Below, in pieces: positions 1 through 12,518 of a stretch of DNA of 64,000 bases (its first letter is position 1; every line of letters begins with the position of its first letter). The notes beneath the pieces were generated by a model that did no database searches, was not told the origin of the DNA, and saw only the letters and a program-made list of their open reading frames with translations. Both the position numbers and the translations under genes were made by a program. The DNA comes from Phytophthora colocasiae (Eukaryota > Oomycota > Peronosporomycetes > Peronosporales > Peronosporaceae): assembly GCA_018806915.1 (NCBI GenBank), contig JAGKQI010000100.1, positions 1 through 64,000 on the forward strand. Direction: 5' to 3'.

Positions 1-2640
1 GTCTCTTCTGCTGTTGTCTTTGCTTTCGGCTCACGAATGAGCTTTCTTTGTTCTTCTTTGCTTGCTCAATGGATGGGCAATCTCGGAAAATGCACTTTCG
101 TCGAATAACAGAACAGTGTATGTACACCGGCTTCAATGTCTCGCAGTCCAAAAGTTTGTAGCCTCTCTGATCTCTTGGATATCCTACAAAGATCATCTTC
201 CTGGTGCGCTTTTCCAATTTCTTTCTCTTGTCGCTCTCCAGGAATACATACGCAAGACAAACCAAAATACACGAAGGTGCTTTAGTGGAGGGACTACTTC
301 TAAACTACATCTTGTAGGGAGATTCCGCCTTGTTTGCTCGAGCTGGTAGCAAATTCATTAAGCAGCATGCACTCGTGACGGCAGCTTCACCCTACATTTG
401 CTCTTAATAAATTTCTCTTCGAATAGCACACATAAATGTATTCTCTCTGCAATGGTCCTTATCATCCGCTCTGCAATACCAAGTTATGCCCAGGAGCCTT
501 TCTCTCACCGTCAACGTGCAATCCATTCCCAGCTCTTTCTCACAGATGTCTTTCAGCTTCACAAATTTTTTTGCTGGAATCTTAAGGTTGAGGCACTTCA
601 TCTTCATATTCTTTTGTCGCTCAACATTCAGTCGGTACTGCCGAAACATCTCATAGATCTCCTTTCTTTCATGTATGACAAACACGCTTACAAAGCGGCT
701 AGCTTCTGTCAACAAACACACAGAAGTAGCGACAACCGGAGTATGAGGGTGTTTGATACGGCCTCGGCATCTGAGTGTGCTTTTTCACCGATCTGCCACC
801 TTCATGGTTCGTCTGACCTGATCTTTGAAAGACTTACGCGCCATCTTGCTCTCGATGCACGCCCTGCACTCTCTATGCCTTCAAGCGCCTTAACAACACT
901 GATACACCCCAGTCTGTTCCATTTCGTCACGCATGATCATTTCAAATGTATTTCTGACTTGGATGTTCCAGGAAGCTTGTCACAGCCATAAAGAATTTTC
1001 ACTCTTTACATCCGCACCGGCGGCTGCACAAATTGCAGTTGGCCATTCTTCTTGAACTGTGTTCAATCTCAAAATGTACAACTTGCTCGCTTGAGATAAG
1101 TTGGCGCTCGTGCAATAACTCCACCATCACTCGGCAATTACCGTAGCATAGGTTGGATTATCAAAGTGCAGCGCTAAGTGGTTCGTACCATACTGCAACT
1201 TGCATTCGGACCGGAAACAGGTTGAATTGGATCGTCGGAACATAGTGCATACGTTCCGGAGCCACAACGTCTTCTCTTCTGATTTGTATTCACTGCACTC
1301 CTCTCAACTCCAACATCCGCTGACTTGTAGTTTGCGCTTACCAATTTCGACTTCTACCGCGTATGAAATCGGACAGTAATTGGGTCAAGAGAATCCTCTG
1401 AGGCCGTCATGTATCGTGTGGCTGCTGAATCCAGGAATCCAATCGTTAGTTTTTGTCTTCATTCCGTAGCACTTTAGCACTCAATTGCCATAATTGCTGA
1501 CTCCGAGCTTGATCTCGAGCTATCGTCTCTTGACATTTCGGCTTTCTCGCCATTGTCACGCTTTCGATACTTCCGCGAATCACTACGAGAATAGCGACCA
1601 TCATTGTTCCTGCCATCTCTACTTCTCGCTGTCCCCGTCTCTGTTTTCGGCCCCTAATCCCGCTCTCGCGATCTCTGTCTTGTCTTCTTGAGTTGGATCT
1701 TGATCATCATCGTGGCGTTACGTCGTGATCTGCATGGCAGTGGATGTCTCCACCTGTGATCCTGCTTCTCACGATAAATTCTGCAGTCATTGATATAAAC
1801 CTCGCATATGGCAGAGTGCAAGACATTTCTTTTCTTCCTTGTCTTTTGTACTTTGACTCTTGTCACTTCCACGGTTTTTACTCTTTCGATAGTTCAATGC
1901 TGACTCACTTTGATGCTTGGCGTCTGAGTTCCACCTTGTAACTGTTCTTGTCCCCCAATTTCCTGCATGAACTCTCCAGCAGCTCCACTGGCTGTGTTTA
2001 TCAAACTCAAGCCTTCCAGGCTCTCTGCCAAAGAATGTACTAGATACGGGCGCAAATGTCTTCAAACTTACATTTAGTACCATCACTAAGATGTAAGGCA
2101 TTTCAAAGAGTCTTGTAAAGGCAAACCCATGTTCTCAAGCTTCGTGAAGCCCTGCTTCAGCTCCTCGATAAAATACACTAGTAAGTTCTTTCCTTCTCGT
2201 ACTTCATCTCCATAACTCAAATGAGCTAGTGCACTAGTGGATAACTTCGTCGCACTCCATGAAACATCTTCCTCAGCTGTTCAAGTGTCTTCAAATGGCG
2301 TAGACTCATCTTCCACTGTCTTGGAAAGATCTGGCGACAACGTCTTGTCAATCTTCCAGCGTGCGTCCTTCCAAGGCTTCATGTGAACCTTGTACTCATC
2401 CGGCTGTTCGTCTTGTGACGGCACATCTTCAGGCTTTAGCAGAAGTCTTCCCATAGGCCTTTAGCATCCAACTTGAGTTTCAGACGGCTATAACAGCCAT
2501 TGAAGTCGCTGCTCTGATCTTCCAGTACAGGAAACTGTATAGCCTCTTCTGTCTGGCTTTCTTCTCTTCCGACATGGTGAGGGAAATGACTGATACACAG
2601 TAGGAATCTCCTTCGAGTCTTTGGGCTCAGAACCACTTAT
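1..2640 (-). mobile_element. Degenerate Ty1/Copia-like retrotransposon, truncated by the window edge
   Basis: On the minus strand, scattered frames in the order expected for Copia can be read. Near 2436-2636 there is a Gag-like stretch ending LKLKLDAKGLWEDFC. Around 1650-2100 lie basic, stop-broken fragments. At 404-721 is an integrase-core stretch (LLTEASRFVSVFVIHERK, then MKMKCLNLKIPAKKF), matching the usual Copia 'DDxSRFxWVYPLKxK...' segment. At 66-272 is the post-integrase segment (ICVPGERQ-type and KRSERLQTFGLRDIE). Many stops and frameshifts separate them, so nothing here can make a full polyprotein. Reverse transcriptase would lie beyond position 1. I could not define LTRs. The class is fairly sure from the integrase text; boundaries are approximate. 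Confidence 0.6.
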
Positions 2641-3310
2641 GAGCTAGGGGGTAAAAGAAGCATTATCGATTAGGACTTTCTCAACTGTAGTGTACCCTTT
2701 TGTAACCCTGGTTACATCTGTACATCTGTGCCGAAGAGGCGCAGCATCTTTAATGGCGTGAGACTATTCTCTTCTATCTGCAAGTGAAGTAAGTTTTTAT
2801 AACAACAATGACACTTGGGAATCAATAACACCTTTTGTTCTGACGCAAGATCTACCCACTCTGGAACAAGTTCTTGCCGTCCACGAGCGGGACCAGAAGA
2901 GAGTTTTCAGCCAAATCCGATGTGAACCATGGCCAGTAATCTGATCGGTATTACAAAACTATTTACTATGAAGTATGAGCCAATGGTTGGTTATGCGAAT
3001 TGTATGCTGTCACTTCACCTCTTGTTCTCTCCATCTACCTCTGATCGCGTGATGCGAAGAGCGCGTGCAATCAGCGGGGAATATGTACCAACTTTCTTTG
3101 AAAATCTAATACTGTCTGCCAGGAGTCGGTACCAGTAGCTTAGCTTCAGTTTCAATCTTACAGCTCCATTTTATCTGAGTCCTGACTGTAATACTAGGAT
3201 GACTCAAACTGATTGGGAACCCAGCTCCTACAGCTCTCTTTACCTAGAGTTCTGGTCAGTTCCAAATTCCCAGCCTTCCACGCAAGCCCCTTTTCACCCA
3301 GATCACCACC
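2641..3310. other. Intergenic or decayed repeat, no gene seen
   Basis: No convincing coding frame. It follows the Gag end of the Copia remnant and could hold its leader or LTR. A short inverted motif, TGTAACCCTGGTTACA, sits near 2700, but without a second copy I cannot call it an LTR end. Confidence 0.3.
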
Positions 3311-4016
3311 ATGGAATCAAAAACAATAATCAACCTGCTCCTACTGTTGGTTAATATCACTCTTACAGTGAGTAGTGAGAGTTTCGTCCAAGCTTAAAGC
3401 TGCACTCTCGTTCAATCCAACGCTCAAGAGCACCCTGATTTTTAAATAATGACACCTTCCGGACTTTCAAGACCAGCGCGTACGAAATCGGTAATGAAGA
3501 TAAAATGATTACGTACGACGAAGATTTAAGAGAGAATTGCTTGTCTTAGTGCGCTGAAGGCTATATTCCAGAAGAACCCTGATGCTGCACTATCGTTAGG
3601 AAGAATTCTTGATTGTAGTTTTAGGCTTGGAAACATGATCTGTATATCTGAGTTAATAAACAAGTCCGTTCAGAAGCAGTGAATCCCGACCATGACACGT
3701 GGTCTTTCACTTTACCAGCTCGACTACATACGCTATGTGTAGTCGAGCTGGTAGAGTGAAAGACTACGGGCCATGGTCGTGGGCTCACGAAGTACGAACG
3801 GACTTTGACTGTTAGCCTCGATGTACGCGGATCGGTGTTTCCAGCCAGAGCTTTCTCAGTCCAAAATGTGTCACTTTTCGTTAGCATTGGAGCGCTCGGT
3901 ATTATTATCGCCATTATGGTGCAGGTGCCGAAGCAACAAGTCCAATTGAAGCGGTAATTTGATAAATATACTCCTTCGAGAAATAATATACACTCCAAAG
4001 CAGCTTTCGCTCGCAT
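3311..4016 (+). pseudogene. Rearranged copy of a small secreted effector-like gene
   Basis: An ATG at 3311 opens a 28-codon frame that is a good signal peptide (MESKTIINLLLLLVNITL, then TVSSESFVQA) and ends at a stop. Its bases align with the start of the effector-like pseudogene at 16362-16885. A C-terminal membrane segment of the same family reads on the plus strand at about 3881-3957 (VSIGALGIIIAIM). The family's middle motif KALAGNTDP reads on the minus strand just beside it (about 3830-3870). The pieces are therefore in opposite orientations around a palindrome at 3661-3807. The locus is a fold-back rearranged, non-functional copy. The family's function is unknown; a secreted or membrane role is inference from the leader and the tail. 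Confidence 0.45.
3661..3807. repeat. 147-base near-perfect palindrome (hairpin)
   Basis: The left arm begins CAAGTCCGTT and runs through CGACCATG and CCAGCTCGACTACAT. After a few central bases the right arm returns ATGTAGTCGAGCTGG-type sequence, then CATGGTCG and AACGGACTTT. The innermost roughly 20 bases of each arm are nearly exact complements and the outer parts have scattered mismatches and small gaps. It lies inside the effector-like fragment and seems to be the junction where strand orientation flips. Confidence 0.75.
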
Positions 4017-4289
4017 GAATATTAGCAGAACTTAAAGAGTTCCTCAATTGACGTCAGAGTTCGACTTTCATCTCTATATAATTTATGGCATAGTTTGTAC
4101 AAACAAAGAGACATTTCAACTGGAACACTCATTACTCAGTCTATCTTAATGGAAACAATAACAGACTCATCACTGGCTGCAGTGGCTGCATCCTCAATGA
4201 GAAACGAAGATGTGGAAACAATGTGCGAGGAAGAGGTCAAGTATGATTTGGCGCATTACGGTTTTGAAAAGTATGTGTATATCATCGTA

Positions 4290-5725
4290 TTCCTTCCATG
4301 TTATCACTTGCTCGAAGTTGTCTTCACATCGAATCCAGCTATTGCATTACGTGGAATGGTCGTTAGCCGCAGGCATAATTCATTACCTCACTAGTACTCC
4401 ATCCTTCTTTAGCAGCTTATTTACTACGTCGGTGATGGCCATTGGCAGCAGCATACACCAGTGCAGCCAAAGACACCGTTACCATCTGAGCTGGCTTGCC
4501 ACGTAATAATACTTCTGCCGACGATCGCGGCAGCACTCTTCCCAATGCTTTGGTGCGTGCAAGTTGGTGGAAGTATTGAAATGTAGCCATTTCAGCATGG
4601 TGAAATCCCTGTTCGATGTCAGCACCATCCATCGCGATACCTGCTGTGTAGCCTTCAGATGTGGTTGGCATAAAACCACTGGACAACTTCGAGTTGATTC
4701 GCGTAGAAACTGTTGGGAACTTTACTCAGACAACAAGTGTCACTTGACGAACCAGTTGCCGCATGAAGGAACATGGTAACGTCTTGATGCCGCCAGGTCC
4801 ATCGCTTCTTTGTTGCGCAGCCTTCGGACTCGGTGTGATATGTAGCCATTTCACAACATCCAAATGGCCCTCGAGCAGCAGCAGCATCCATTGCGGTACT
4901 TGTACAATGTGTTGACCTGGGAGACGAAATCACGTAGAATGACGCCTGATTCCATGTGGAGGAACTGGCACAACATGTAAGCGTCCATTTCTCCCTGCCA
5001 CGTCCATGGTGGTGGGACGGTCCAGTTAGTTGTCCTTCCCGAACTTGATTTATGTAGAAATGACATCTCCTTCCTCGGAATAACTCAACATTGGGATCAA
5101 GCCATTGTACTCTTCATACAAATACCTGACCATTCACCAGCTGACCAGCCCCTGCCGCTGCAAACATTGCTTCCGACGGGAAATTCGGCTTGATTGTGGA
5201 CCAGAAACCACTCCAGAAACGAAATGTCGCCTGCTTCAGCCGCTTGGTGATCACCAGCTCGTACTGCTATGTCAGTCTTTGTTGCAGGCAAGTAGAGCGG
5301 TAACTTCTTTCCGCTGAGGCCATTCCTGACTCTGGGCTCCGGTTAAGTTTGACTTCTCCCAGCCAAAAAGTCATTTATGATCGCCCCATTTGAGCTCTTC
5401 CAACTGGTTTTGGCAGACTGCTTCATGAGTGATGATGCTGCTGCTAACGCTCCATTCCGGGGTGAGAGCTCATACGCTCAAACAACTGATGCACCGGAGT
5501 CCCACTTGACCACTTTTGGCAGCTTGGTCCAGGATTTCCATCCATGGGATTTCCCTCAAAAAGCTGGATAATTTCCCTTCGCCCATTCCCGAACCACTTC
5601 CTTCGACGACAGCTTCAGTAGTTGATTGTTCTGGAAATTGAGAAAGAAGCTTATTTAAATCCACCTTCAGATCTCCGCGACGTACGGATTGGACCAGCGC
5701 CTGGGCAAATTGGTTGAGTGGGAAG
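4290..5725 (-). pseudogene. Ankyrin-repeat gene A, 3' part (split by Gypsy element)
   Basis: On the minus strand broken frames show the oomycete ankyrin style in which each repeat reads roughly 'A.DGAA..GHL.VVKWLH.NRSEGCT'. Examples are FYANQLEVVQWFYANHI near 4680, YAAANGH near 4430, and FPLNQFAQALVQSVRRGDLK near 5670-5725. The last matches the 'LLQ.EP.Y...F..A...AVRRG..' block at about residue 80 of the related gene at 17818. Frameshifts and stops occur throughout. The 5' part of the gene continues at 15951-16194, beyond the retrotransposon. The segment 4290-4790 is nearly identical, inverted, to 17200-17650. These proteins probably act as protein-binding scaffolds; no specific target can be inferred. 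Confidence 0.65.
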
Positions 5726-6592
5726 TGTAATGGGTTTAGTCTCACCGTCGTACCAGTGGGTCGGCCATAGCTGGAAGCTGTGCCGGGTGGAATATCCATG
5801 ATCGGGTAAAGCAAAGATACACTTCAACTTCACACGCTCCTGTTGGCTCGGTTCATCGCGCCGGTTTGTTCGATGCCGCAGCACGAACGCAATTCATTTA
5901 TATTGGTGCTTCCAATAGACTTCTACTTTCGTCTTTCGTTCCTTCGTTCCTTCGTTCCCTCCGTTCCTTCGCTGGGTAGACGTCAGTCCTCGTTGGTCCT
6001 CCGGCACTCACGACAGTACCAACTGCTCGTCCTCCAAGTCCCATGACTTACGCTACCTGGTTACGTACCAGGTGAGTCGTCTTCTCGGACCCTCGACTCA
6101 CTGCTACGTTCGTCACTGGCTTGGAAACCCGATAGCTCTCCTCTCGCTTGTACACCTGGTTCCTCCCAAACCGCCGCCCTTCGTTCCTCCTTTCGTACAA
6201 CCACTCGGTTGCTTTGACGCTACTTCGTGTCTACGAAGCGCAGCCTTTACTCGTCGTTTCCCTCGGGTGCTCTCCAGCCGTCGAATTCCGAAGTGCCCCC
6301 CAGCCGTCCGATTTGCAAGTGAGCTTCAGCTCATCGTGCCTTCCGGTCTGTCTCCTCATAGTGCACGTCCAGCACAGATCTCTACTTCGCGTGACTCCAG
6401 CACAACCAATACGGTCTCTCCTGGCTGGTACTTCCATCGCAGTCAGTGTCACTTCTGCAGGCGGCCTCAAGCTATCGATCGTGGGTCTAACCTTAGATCC
6501 AGAGCGTTGGAAGTTCTCGCCGATCCACTTCCAACAGTCGCTGAGCTGCCTGTTCACAACCTTTGGCCCACTTCGGGGTCCAATCTGTTACA
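5726..6592 (-). repeat. 3' LTR of the Gypsy element
   Basis: 867 bases, starting TGTAATGGGTTTAG and ending GGGGTCCAATCTGTTACA on the plus strand. It aligns along its length with 15036-15950, with substitutions and small indels. Since the element is read on the minus strand, this copy is its 3' LTR. Confidence 0.85.
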
Positions 6593-7100
6593 CGCCTCCA
6601 TCCATCCTAAGCGTCTTCCCACACCCTTATCGCTGTCAAAGAGTTGGTCGTATTCTGCGATGGACATCCACCGTCCTCCTCGCCTGTGGGTTTCCTATGG
6701 CGTCGTCTCGGCAGCTGTACTTTCTCCGCAGTACTTCGCTGGCTGGTCGTAACAGGTATTCGAAGCACATATTGGCCGGAGCCTTTTATTTCTCTTCGTC
6801 GCCGCCTTCTGAGTTCCACCAAGAGTCCGTTCTTGTATCGCCTGTTCCTTCTGCTTCCCCACTGCTGCTGCAGGTCTCTTCTTGCCGCGTCCAGCAACGG
6901 CTGAATTCAATACAGGAGCCGCCGTTGTTCTCGTAGTCGTCTCTGTCGCCTCGTCATCTTCTAGTCTTCGGACCGTGCATCTTCGTACTCAATCCGTTCA
7001 GCTAGATCCCGGCCACGCAAGGTCCAACAGGACCGTTGGCTGCCGGTAGGTTACCAGGAACGACGTGTGAACTATAACTGTCTCGTGCTCATTCCCGTCG

Positions 7101-7620
7101 TCAGTCCCCGTTCCACCGCAGAGTTATCGTACCCCGTGACTCTACTATCTGCATCGGACCGATCCACTGATGAGCAAACTTCGAGGCTGCGGGTCCATGC
7201 GGAGGTCGAAACATCCATACTCGATCTCCAGGCTCGGAAATTCGTCCTCTTCCTGAATATTTCCGAATAGGCACACCTTTGGCTTGCCGACGTTGTTCTC
7301 GCTCCCCCAGCCTGCTCGGCACACTCCTATGCGCCTCCTTTCGACTACTCCACAGCTTCTGCATGGTGTTTCACCAAGTCGCTAGCCTCTGGGTCACTCC
7401 AAGTGCTGCGCGTAATAATTCGTTGGGCGCTCTTAATCTCCGTCCCATCATCAACTCGTTCAGATAACATCACCGTTGAATGTCGTCCAGAATTGTAAGA
7501 ATACACCGCGTAATTCACCCAGGTGTCCCAGTCTCGTTGTTTCTCGTCACTCGCGAACGTTGGTGTTAATCTTCTGTAAGTACGGTGAAATTGCTCTACC
7601 AGGCTGATCATTTGAAGCCG
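7101..7620 (-). pseudogene. Gypsy integrase remnant
   Basis: Two minus-strand frames overlap. One reads VEQFHRTYRR and NYAVYSYNSGRHSTV, the end of the integrase core. The other reads PGDRVWMFRPPHGPAASKF and AHQWIGPMQIVE, the SH3-like C-terminal domain that follows it in Gypsy polyproteins. A frameshift near 7350 separates them. This part of the polyprotein inserts the cDNA into the host chromosome; here it is inactive. Confidence 0.8.
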
Positions 7621-9467
7621 ATAGGGGACTTTGCTGATCTGCTGCGTATGGTAATAAGACTACTAATTTCCCTTTAATCACTTTGCCAATAAGTTCTGGT
7701 GCTCAGTCTGTCAGGATTTCTCTTTAGTATCCAAATCGTAACACCACTTGCCCCATTAGAAACTCTGTGATATTCAAAGTGGTATGATCCTTTACCACTA
7801 GTGTAACCCAGTGACCGTCACGCATTCTACATGCCACCATGCATCCTCTTGCCTCCATCAGTGGCTGGTAATTGACCCACTATGTCGAGAGCCCACCGGT
7901 CACCGGAGCATCTCCTCCCTGCAAGCTGCGTAGTGGTGGTATCACTTCTCGAGGGCGTGCCTGGCGACTGCCGCACCTCCTGACACCCTAACACCTGCAC
8001 CGCTCACAAAGGTACTTCATCCGGCAGTCCTGGTCACCAACATTGTTGAGCTATCCGTGCGTCTCGCAATGAAGGTGCTGTTTCAAATGTCCAGCCCAGA
8101 CGCTGTCGTGACATTCTCGGAACACTGTAGCCCAAGGCGCGTGGGTGGAAGAACCACTTCACGTCCGTTAGGTCGTTCCACGACTACCAGTCCGAACACC
8201 CTGCTAATCGCCTCACCCTGGTGTCTTCCCAGCTTGTAACATCTTTTGTACCATCCGGGCTCTCGTTCTGCTCCTCGATAATTTCTTCGTCAGTCAATTA
8301 TAGCGTTGATCTCGCGCATTCTCCGGCCGTCGTACACGTTCCACTTCACTGGGGTTCGTCAGCGGCAGGTTGGGGTTCAACTCGCCGGCCCACCTTCTGC
8401 TCTCTCGTTAATCTCGAGCACCTCGCGTCTGCCGTTATGCAGGTGTCGCATGCGCGACTACTTTCGTTACTGTGGTGTCCGCAGAGTTGTCGTCATCCTG
8501 CATTGACGTTGTTCTTACCGGGGTTACTGCAGTTAAGCTGCCGGTTGTCGTTCCACAATCTTCCGCTTCAGTCACGCTCTTTCTGGTCCGCCCAGGTGAC
8601 TGTTTTACGCTGTTCCGCTCTCTTTCTGCGCCAGCTACGTGCGTTTCTGCGTTTTAGTCCGTTCTTGAAGTCATTGTATTCTTTCGTTGGCTCAGGTGGG
8701 CTGTTTCGCCGTTCGGCCCGGCGATGCTTCACCCGATGCTTGCTCCTCTAGTCTGCGTTTCATGGCTCTCGTTAGTGGATTGTTCTGTTACCACTGGGGT
8801 CGCGTGTTCCGACAACCCTGCCAGCCTTCCGTTTCTTAAGTGCTGTTTTGTTTTCTTGGAATTCGAGCCTCCCATTTGCACGTTCTCGTTTCTTTGGGTC
8901 ACTGGCTTCTATTGTTTGCCTAGATAAACAGCCAGTACTTCTTCGTTGGCTCCTTCTGTCTGCTGTGCCACGCTCATTCCTTCCTTGGTTACCTCTGTTG
9001 GTAGGGCCACCATTCAATGTCACTTCACTCGTCCTGGTTGGTTACCGGGCTGTTCTTCAAGACGTTTGAGCCGGTGTTTCATTTCCTTTGCTTTGTTCTC
9101 CGCTGCCACCTGCAGCTAAGCTCGCTCGTAACTTTGCCGCTACCGGTACTCTAGATACAAGGCGCCAGCCACCACGTCTGTATTCCCAGGTCTTATATCT
9201 GTACGCCAAAACGGGTAAACTCCTGGAGAGTGAGGGCCCACCTGATGTAGTTTCTCAGCCAGATTTGGACTCTGCCATGAGCTACTGAAAGGCGGCATGA
9301 TCTGCATGACTTCGAATCGCCGTCCGTACAAATAGGGTCTAAACAATTTTATCGTCACACTGCGTGCAAAGCATTCCAGCCCGGTAATCCCGTAATTTGC
9401 TCTCCGTGTCGCTGTTCACTTTACTCGTGAATGCTAGCAGGTTGCCATCCGTCACCTTTGTCCTGCA

Positions 9468-10430
9468 TCAGATACTACCCCAGTCCAACTTTACTTTGCG
9501 TCGGTCACCACACCGAAAGAGAAGCCCAAAGTCCGGATAGATTGCAATACGGCCGTTGGCGTCAAGATGCTCCTTCACCTTCTCGAAAGCTTTTTTGCGG
9601 TTCGTCTGATTCTGGTGGGCTAGCACCTTTCCTGGCAACTTCAACAGGTGCAAGGATGGTTCCAAAACCATTAATAAATTGTTGGTAGTAACCTGCCAGG
9701 TGAAGAAACCTCTTGGTCTTCAAAGAAGGAGATTGTTCGGGGTTTGGAACTCACGTACTGCGCCAACCAAAGAAACTGAATGAATCGCGTTTTACACTGT
9801 CGCCATTTCAAGTTCGGCGTCCTAGATACTCCATTGTCTTCTGTCGCAAACTTGCATTTCTTGAGCTGAGGGTTGATCCCGCACGTTGCTAAACACTCGA
9901 GCACCGCCGCGAAGCTTCAATAATGTGTTGTTCAATCTTGCCACATGTAAATATTTCACTTATGTTGTCGAGTGTAAAACTGGTGTATGTGGTCCAAGTG
10001 AGTCTCCCCTCAATACTCTGTTCATCAACCTCTGAAATGTAGAAGGAGTTGCTAGTGAGGACTAAAGGGCATTCGCACAAATCTAGATAAGCCCTTTTTC
10101 ACGTAAACGCCGTTTACTCGCGACCTTCCGGCGCTTGGCAAGGATCTGCCAGTCGCAACCAGCACGCAAATCCGGCGCCGTCAAACAACGTGCTACCTCC
10201 CAAGGTTTCAAATGTTTTTATCTATTCGAGGTAGAGGACAACGTCCTTCTTCGCAACCTTGTTGAGCGCCCTGAATCCACACAAAAGCGCACCTCACATC
10301 TTTCTTGCGCACCAGAACAACAGTGGGAATTTCATCCACTGCTGCCTTCTTCGATAGCACCCGACTGGCATCTTCTCGACGTTACTCTCAATTATACTGT
10401 CGTCCGTCTGAGCCGACGCCAGCCGTTTCA
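9468..10430 (-). pseudogene. Gypsy reverse transcriptase / RNase H remnant
   Basis: Reading the minus strand from 10430, the early palm motif appears in broken form (VVLVRKKD, then a degenerate 'R.CVDYRALN' and PLPRID). Lower down, LKKCKFATED near 9840 matches the 'KC.F' region after the catalytic YxDD loop. KAFEKVKEHLDANGRIAIYPDF near 9500-9600 corresponds to the tethered RNase H start ('F..LK..L...P.L..PDF'). Stops and frameshifts interrupt it. I did not find an intact YxDD. Confidence 0.7.
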
Positions 10431-12518
10431 GCATTAGCCGGCGAGTCGTTCACCGGTATCGACGCGGTGAGCCGCGTGCAACTGCGTCGCCTGGAGGATA
10501 CTCCGCCAACACTCGCCGTCAAAGAACGATACACTCTCAAAAGTTTCCATCGAGAGTCTGCTGGGTCCCCCGGTCGTCATTTCCAATGTCCACTTCCGAC
10601 TCATCCGGTAGAGGTGGCTCCTGTTGTCGCCCAACTTATCCACCCAATCCTTTGCATCGCCCGGCATCCAGTCTCAACAGCTCATTGCCAACAGATTTCC
10701 ATGTCGTCGTCCAAGGACAACCAGGTTCCCAGCTCCTTCCGCCCGGATCTTCTAAGACTTAACATTGGAATAAACAGATGGAAGAGTACTCCATGCGTTT
10801 CGTTCTGTTCCAGGCCGTCGTCATCGTCGCCGCCAATAACACGGATCTGGTTCTTCCTGGTAAAATGATCAGACCCTGCTCTCCATCATTTTGCCGTCAC
10901 TGAAATCCTGTACCGCGCTGACGGCATTGCCATACCGCCTTCGTCGCCTAACACCATCCGTACCGCGGGCAACTTTGGCGCCACCATCAACATCGTAATA
11001 TCCGGGTGGAATTACCACTGTTCGCCTCCAGTGTCCGCATAGCGAATCTTCTTGCTTCTCAAAGTCCATTGTGGCACCTCTTCGTTCGCAATAGTTTAAT
11101 TCGACCCCAGTAAAAATTCATCATCACATCCACGCTACCGGCACGTAACGATCGTCAACTTTTCTCCGAACACCGTCGTGAGAGTAAAACTGTGCCACAC
11201 TCCTACCTTGTTGTTTGAGCAGGCTTCCGATGCCTTCTTCAAAGCTCTACCGGAGCTTTCACCGCCACTCTGTCGCCAGCGAGCCATCCAGTCCGTCCCA
11301 GCTATCGCATAACGCGCGCGTTGCCATCCAGTTTCATAATCCTTTCACTGTCAACATCCATGGCGCTGAGTCGGAAAGCCGCCATCTGCTCCTACCGATA
11401 TTCCCAGCGGTAACTTTGTCATTCTCTGCCGTTTCGAGGTAGTTAAGCCGGTCGTTGCTTCTTCACCAAACCCATTGCTCCTATTCTAGACGTCCGCGCG
11501 GTATTCGTACGCCGTCCAGGTCTCGTTCAAGCGCCGCGCGCCGCGCTTCCGTAGCGCGTCCCAGGCATCGTCGGCTTTCATCACGCTGTTTGAATTGCGT
11601 TATACAGCAGCCTTGATTTCTCGGCTTTGCGTGGCAGCTTTAAATCGTGCGCTATCGCTCGTTGCTGAGCCAAGCACGCCTTGGCTTGCCGCCGTTTTGC
11701 CACTTTGGTTGCTCTAGCGCCTGGTACATCGTTGGTTCGTGATTTTGTCATTGTTGCCGGGTCCTCGTTCTTCGGTGCCGTGTCTTTGTCTTCCCGGTGT
11801 GAATCTCTGGTCTCTCACCGTGTACTGCGGCTGTCGTAATTTCTTCGGTTCTATACTGCGTTTTCTTCACTTCAAATAGCGTATTTGGTTCCTTTGCCAC
11901 AAGCATGACGTCACCATCCGAACTACCACATCTGACACGTATTCTCCACGTTCTTCTATTACTTCGATGCTAAGAAACCGCTGTCACCTCGCGCTTCAGT
12001 TTGGAGCTTTTCCTCGCCCCTCCGGCTTCGTACTTACATCCACCGTAGCGAAGATGCCGATAACCTCGTAATTCTCGCTCTTCATCTTCTCTTCGCGCTT
12101 CGTGCAAAATGCACTGAAGCTACTCGTTGGTCGAATACAGTTGCTGCTATACACCTTTGCCGTATCGCTCAATGTCTTCCTCCGCCGCGCCCTTCAGCAG
12201 TGACACTAGTGCACCACTTGGCGCAGTCCTCGCTTCCGCCTCGTCGCCTGCGTTCTCGCCATCGTGATTCTCCTCGTCACCGCACCATTGTCGTCTCCCT
12301 TCGTCTTCTCAACTCGGCTTAATCCGGCTGTAGCACTTCCTCGGTTATCGGACACCTCAGGGCCCCCAGCCGCTTCGACTACTCTCGTCGGGGATATCGA
12401 CACTACGACACCATGACTCCCCTATGGCGTCCGACTTCGCGTTTCCTTCCGGACTCTTGCGCTCTTCCTCGTTTGGTCAGGTATTGATCGCTCTTTGGAC
12501 TTGGCAGCGTATCCGGTA

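Noticed and set aside
6072..6936. Long plus-strand open frames of 226 and 262 codons
   Set aside because: They lie antisense within and just inside the Gypsy 3' LTR, are rich in Ser/Leu/Pro as expected of the reverse of GC-rich coding DNA, and have no motif.
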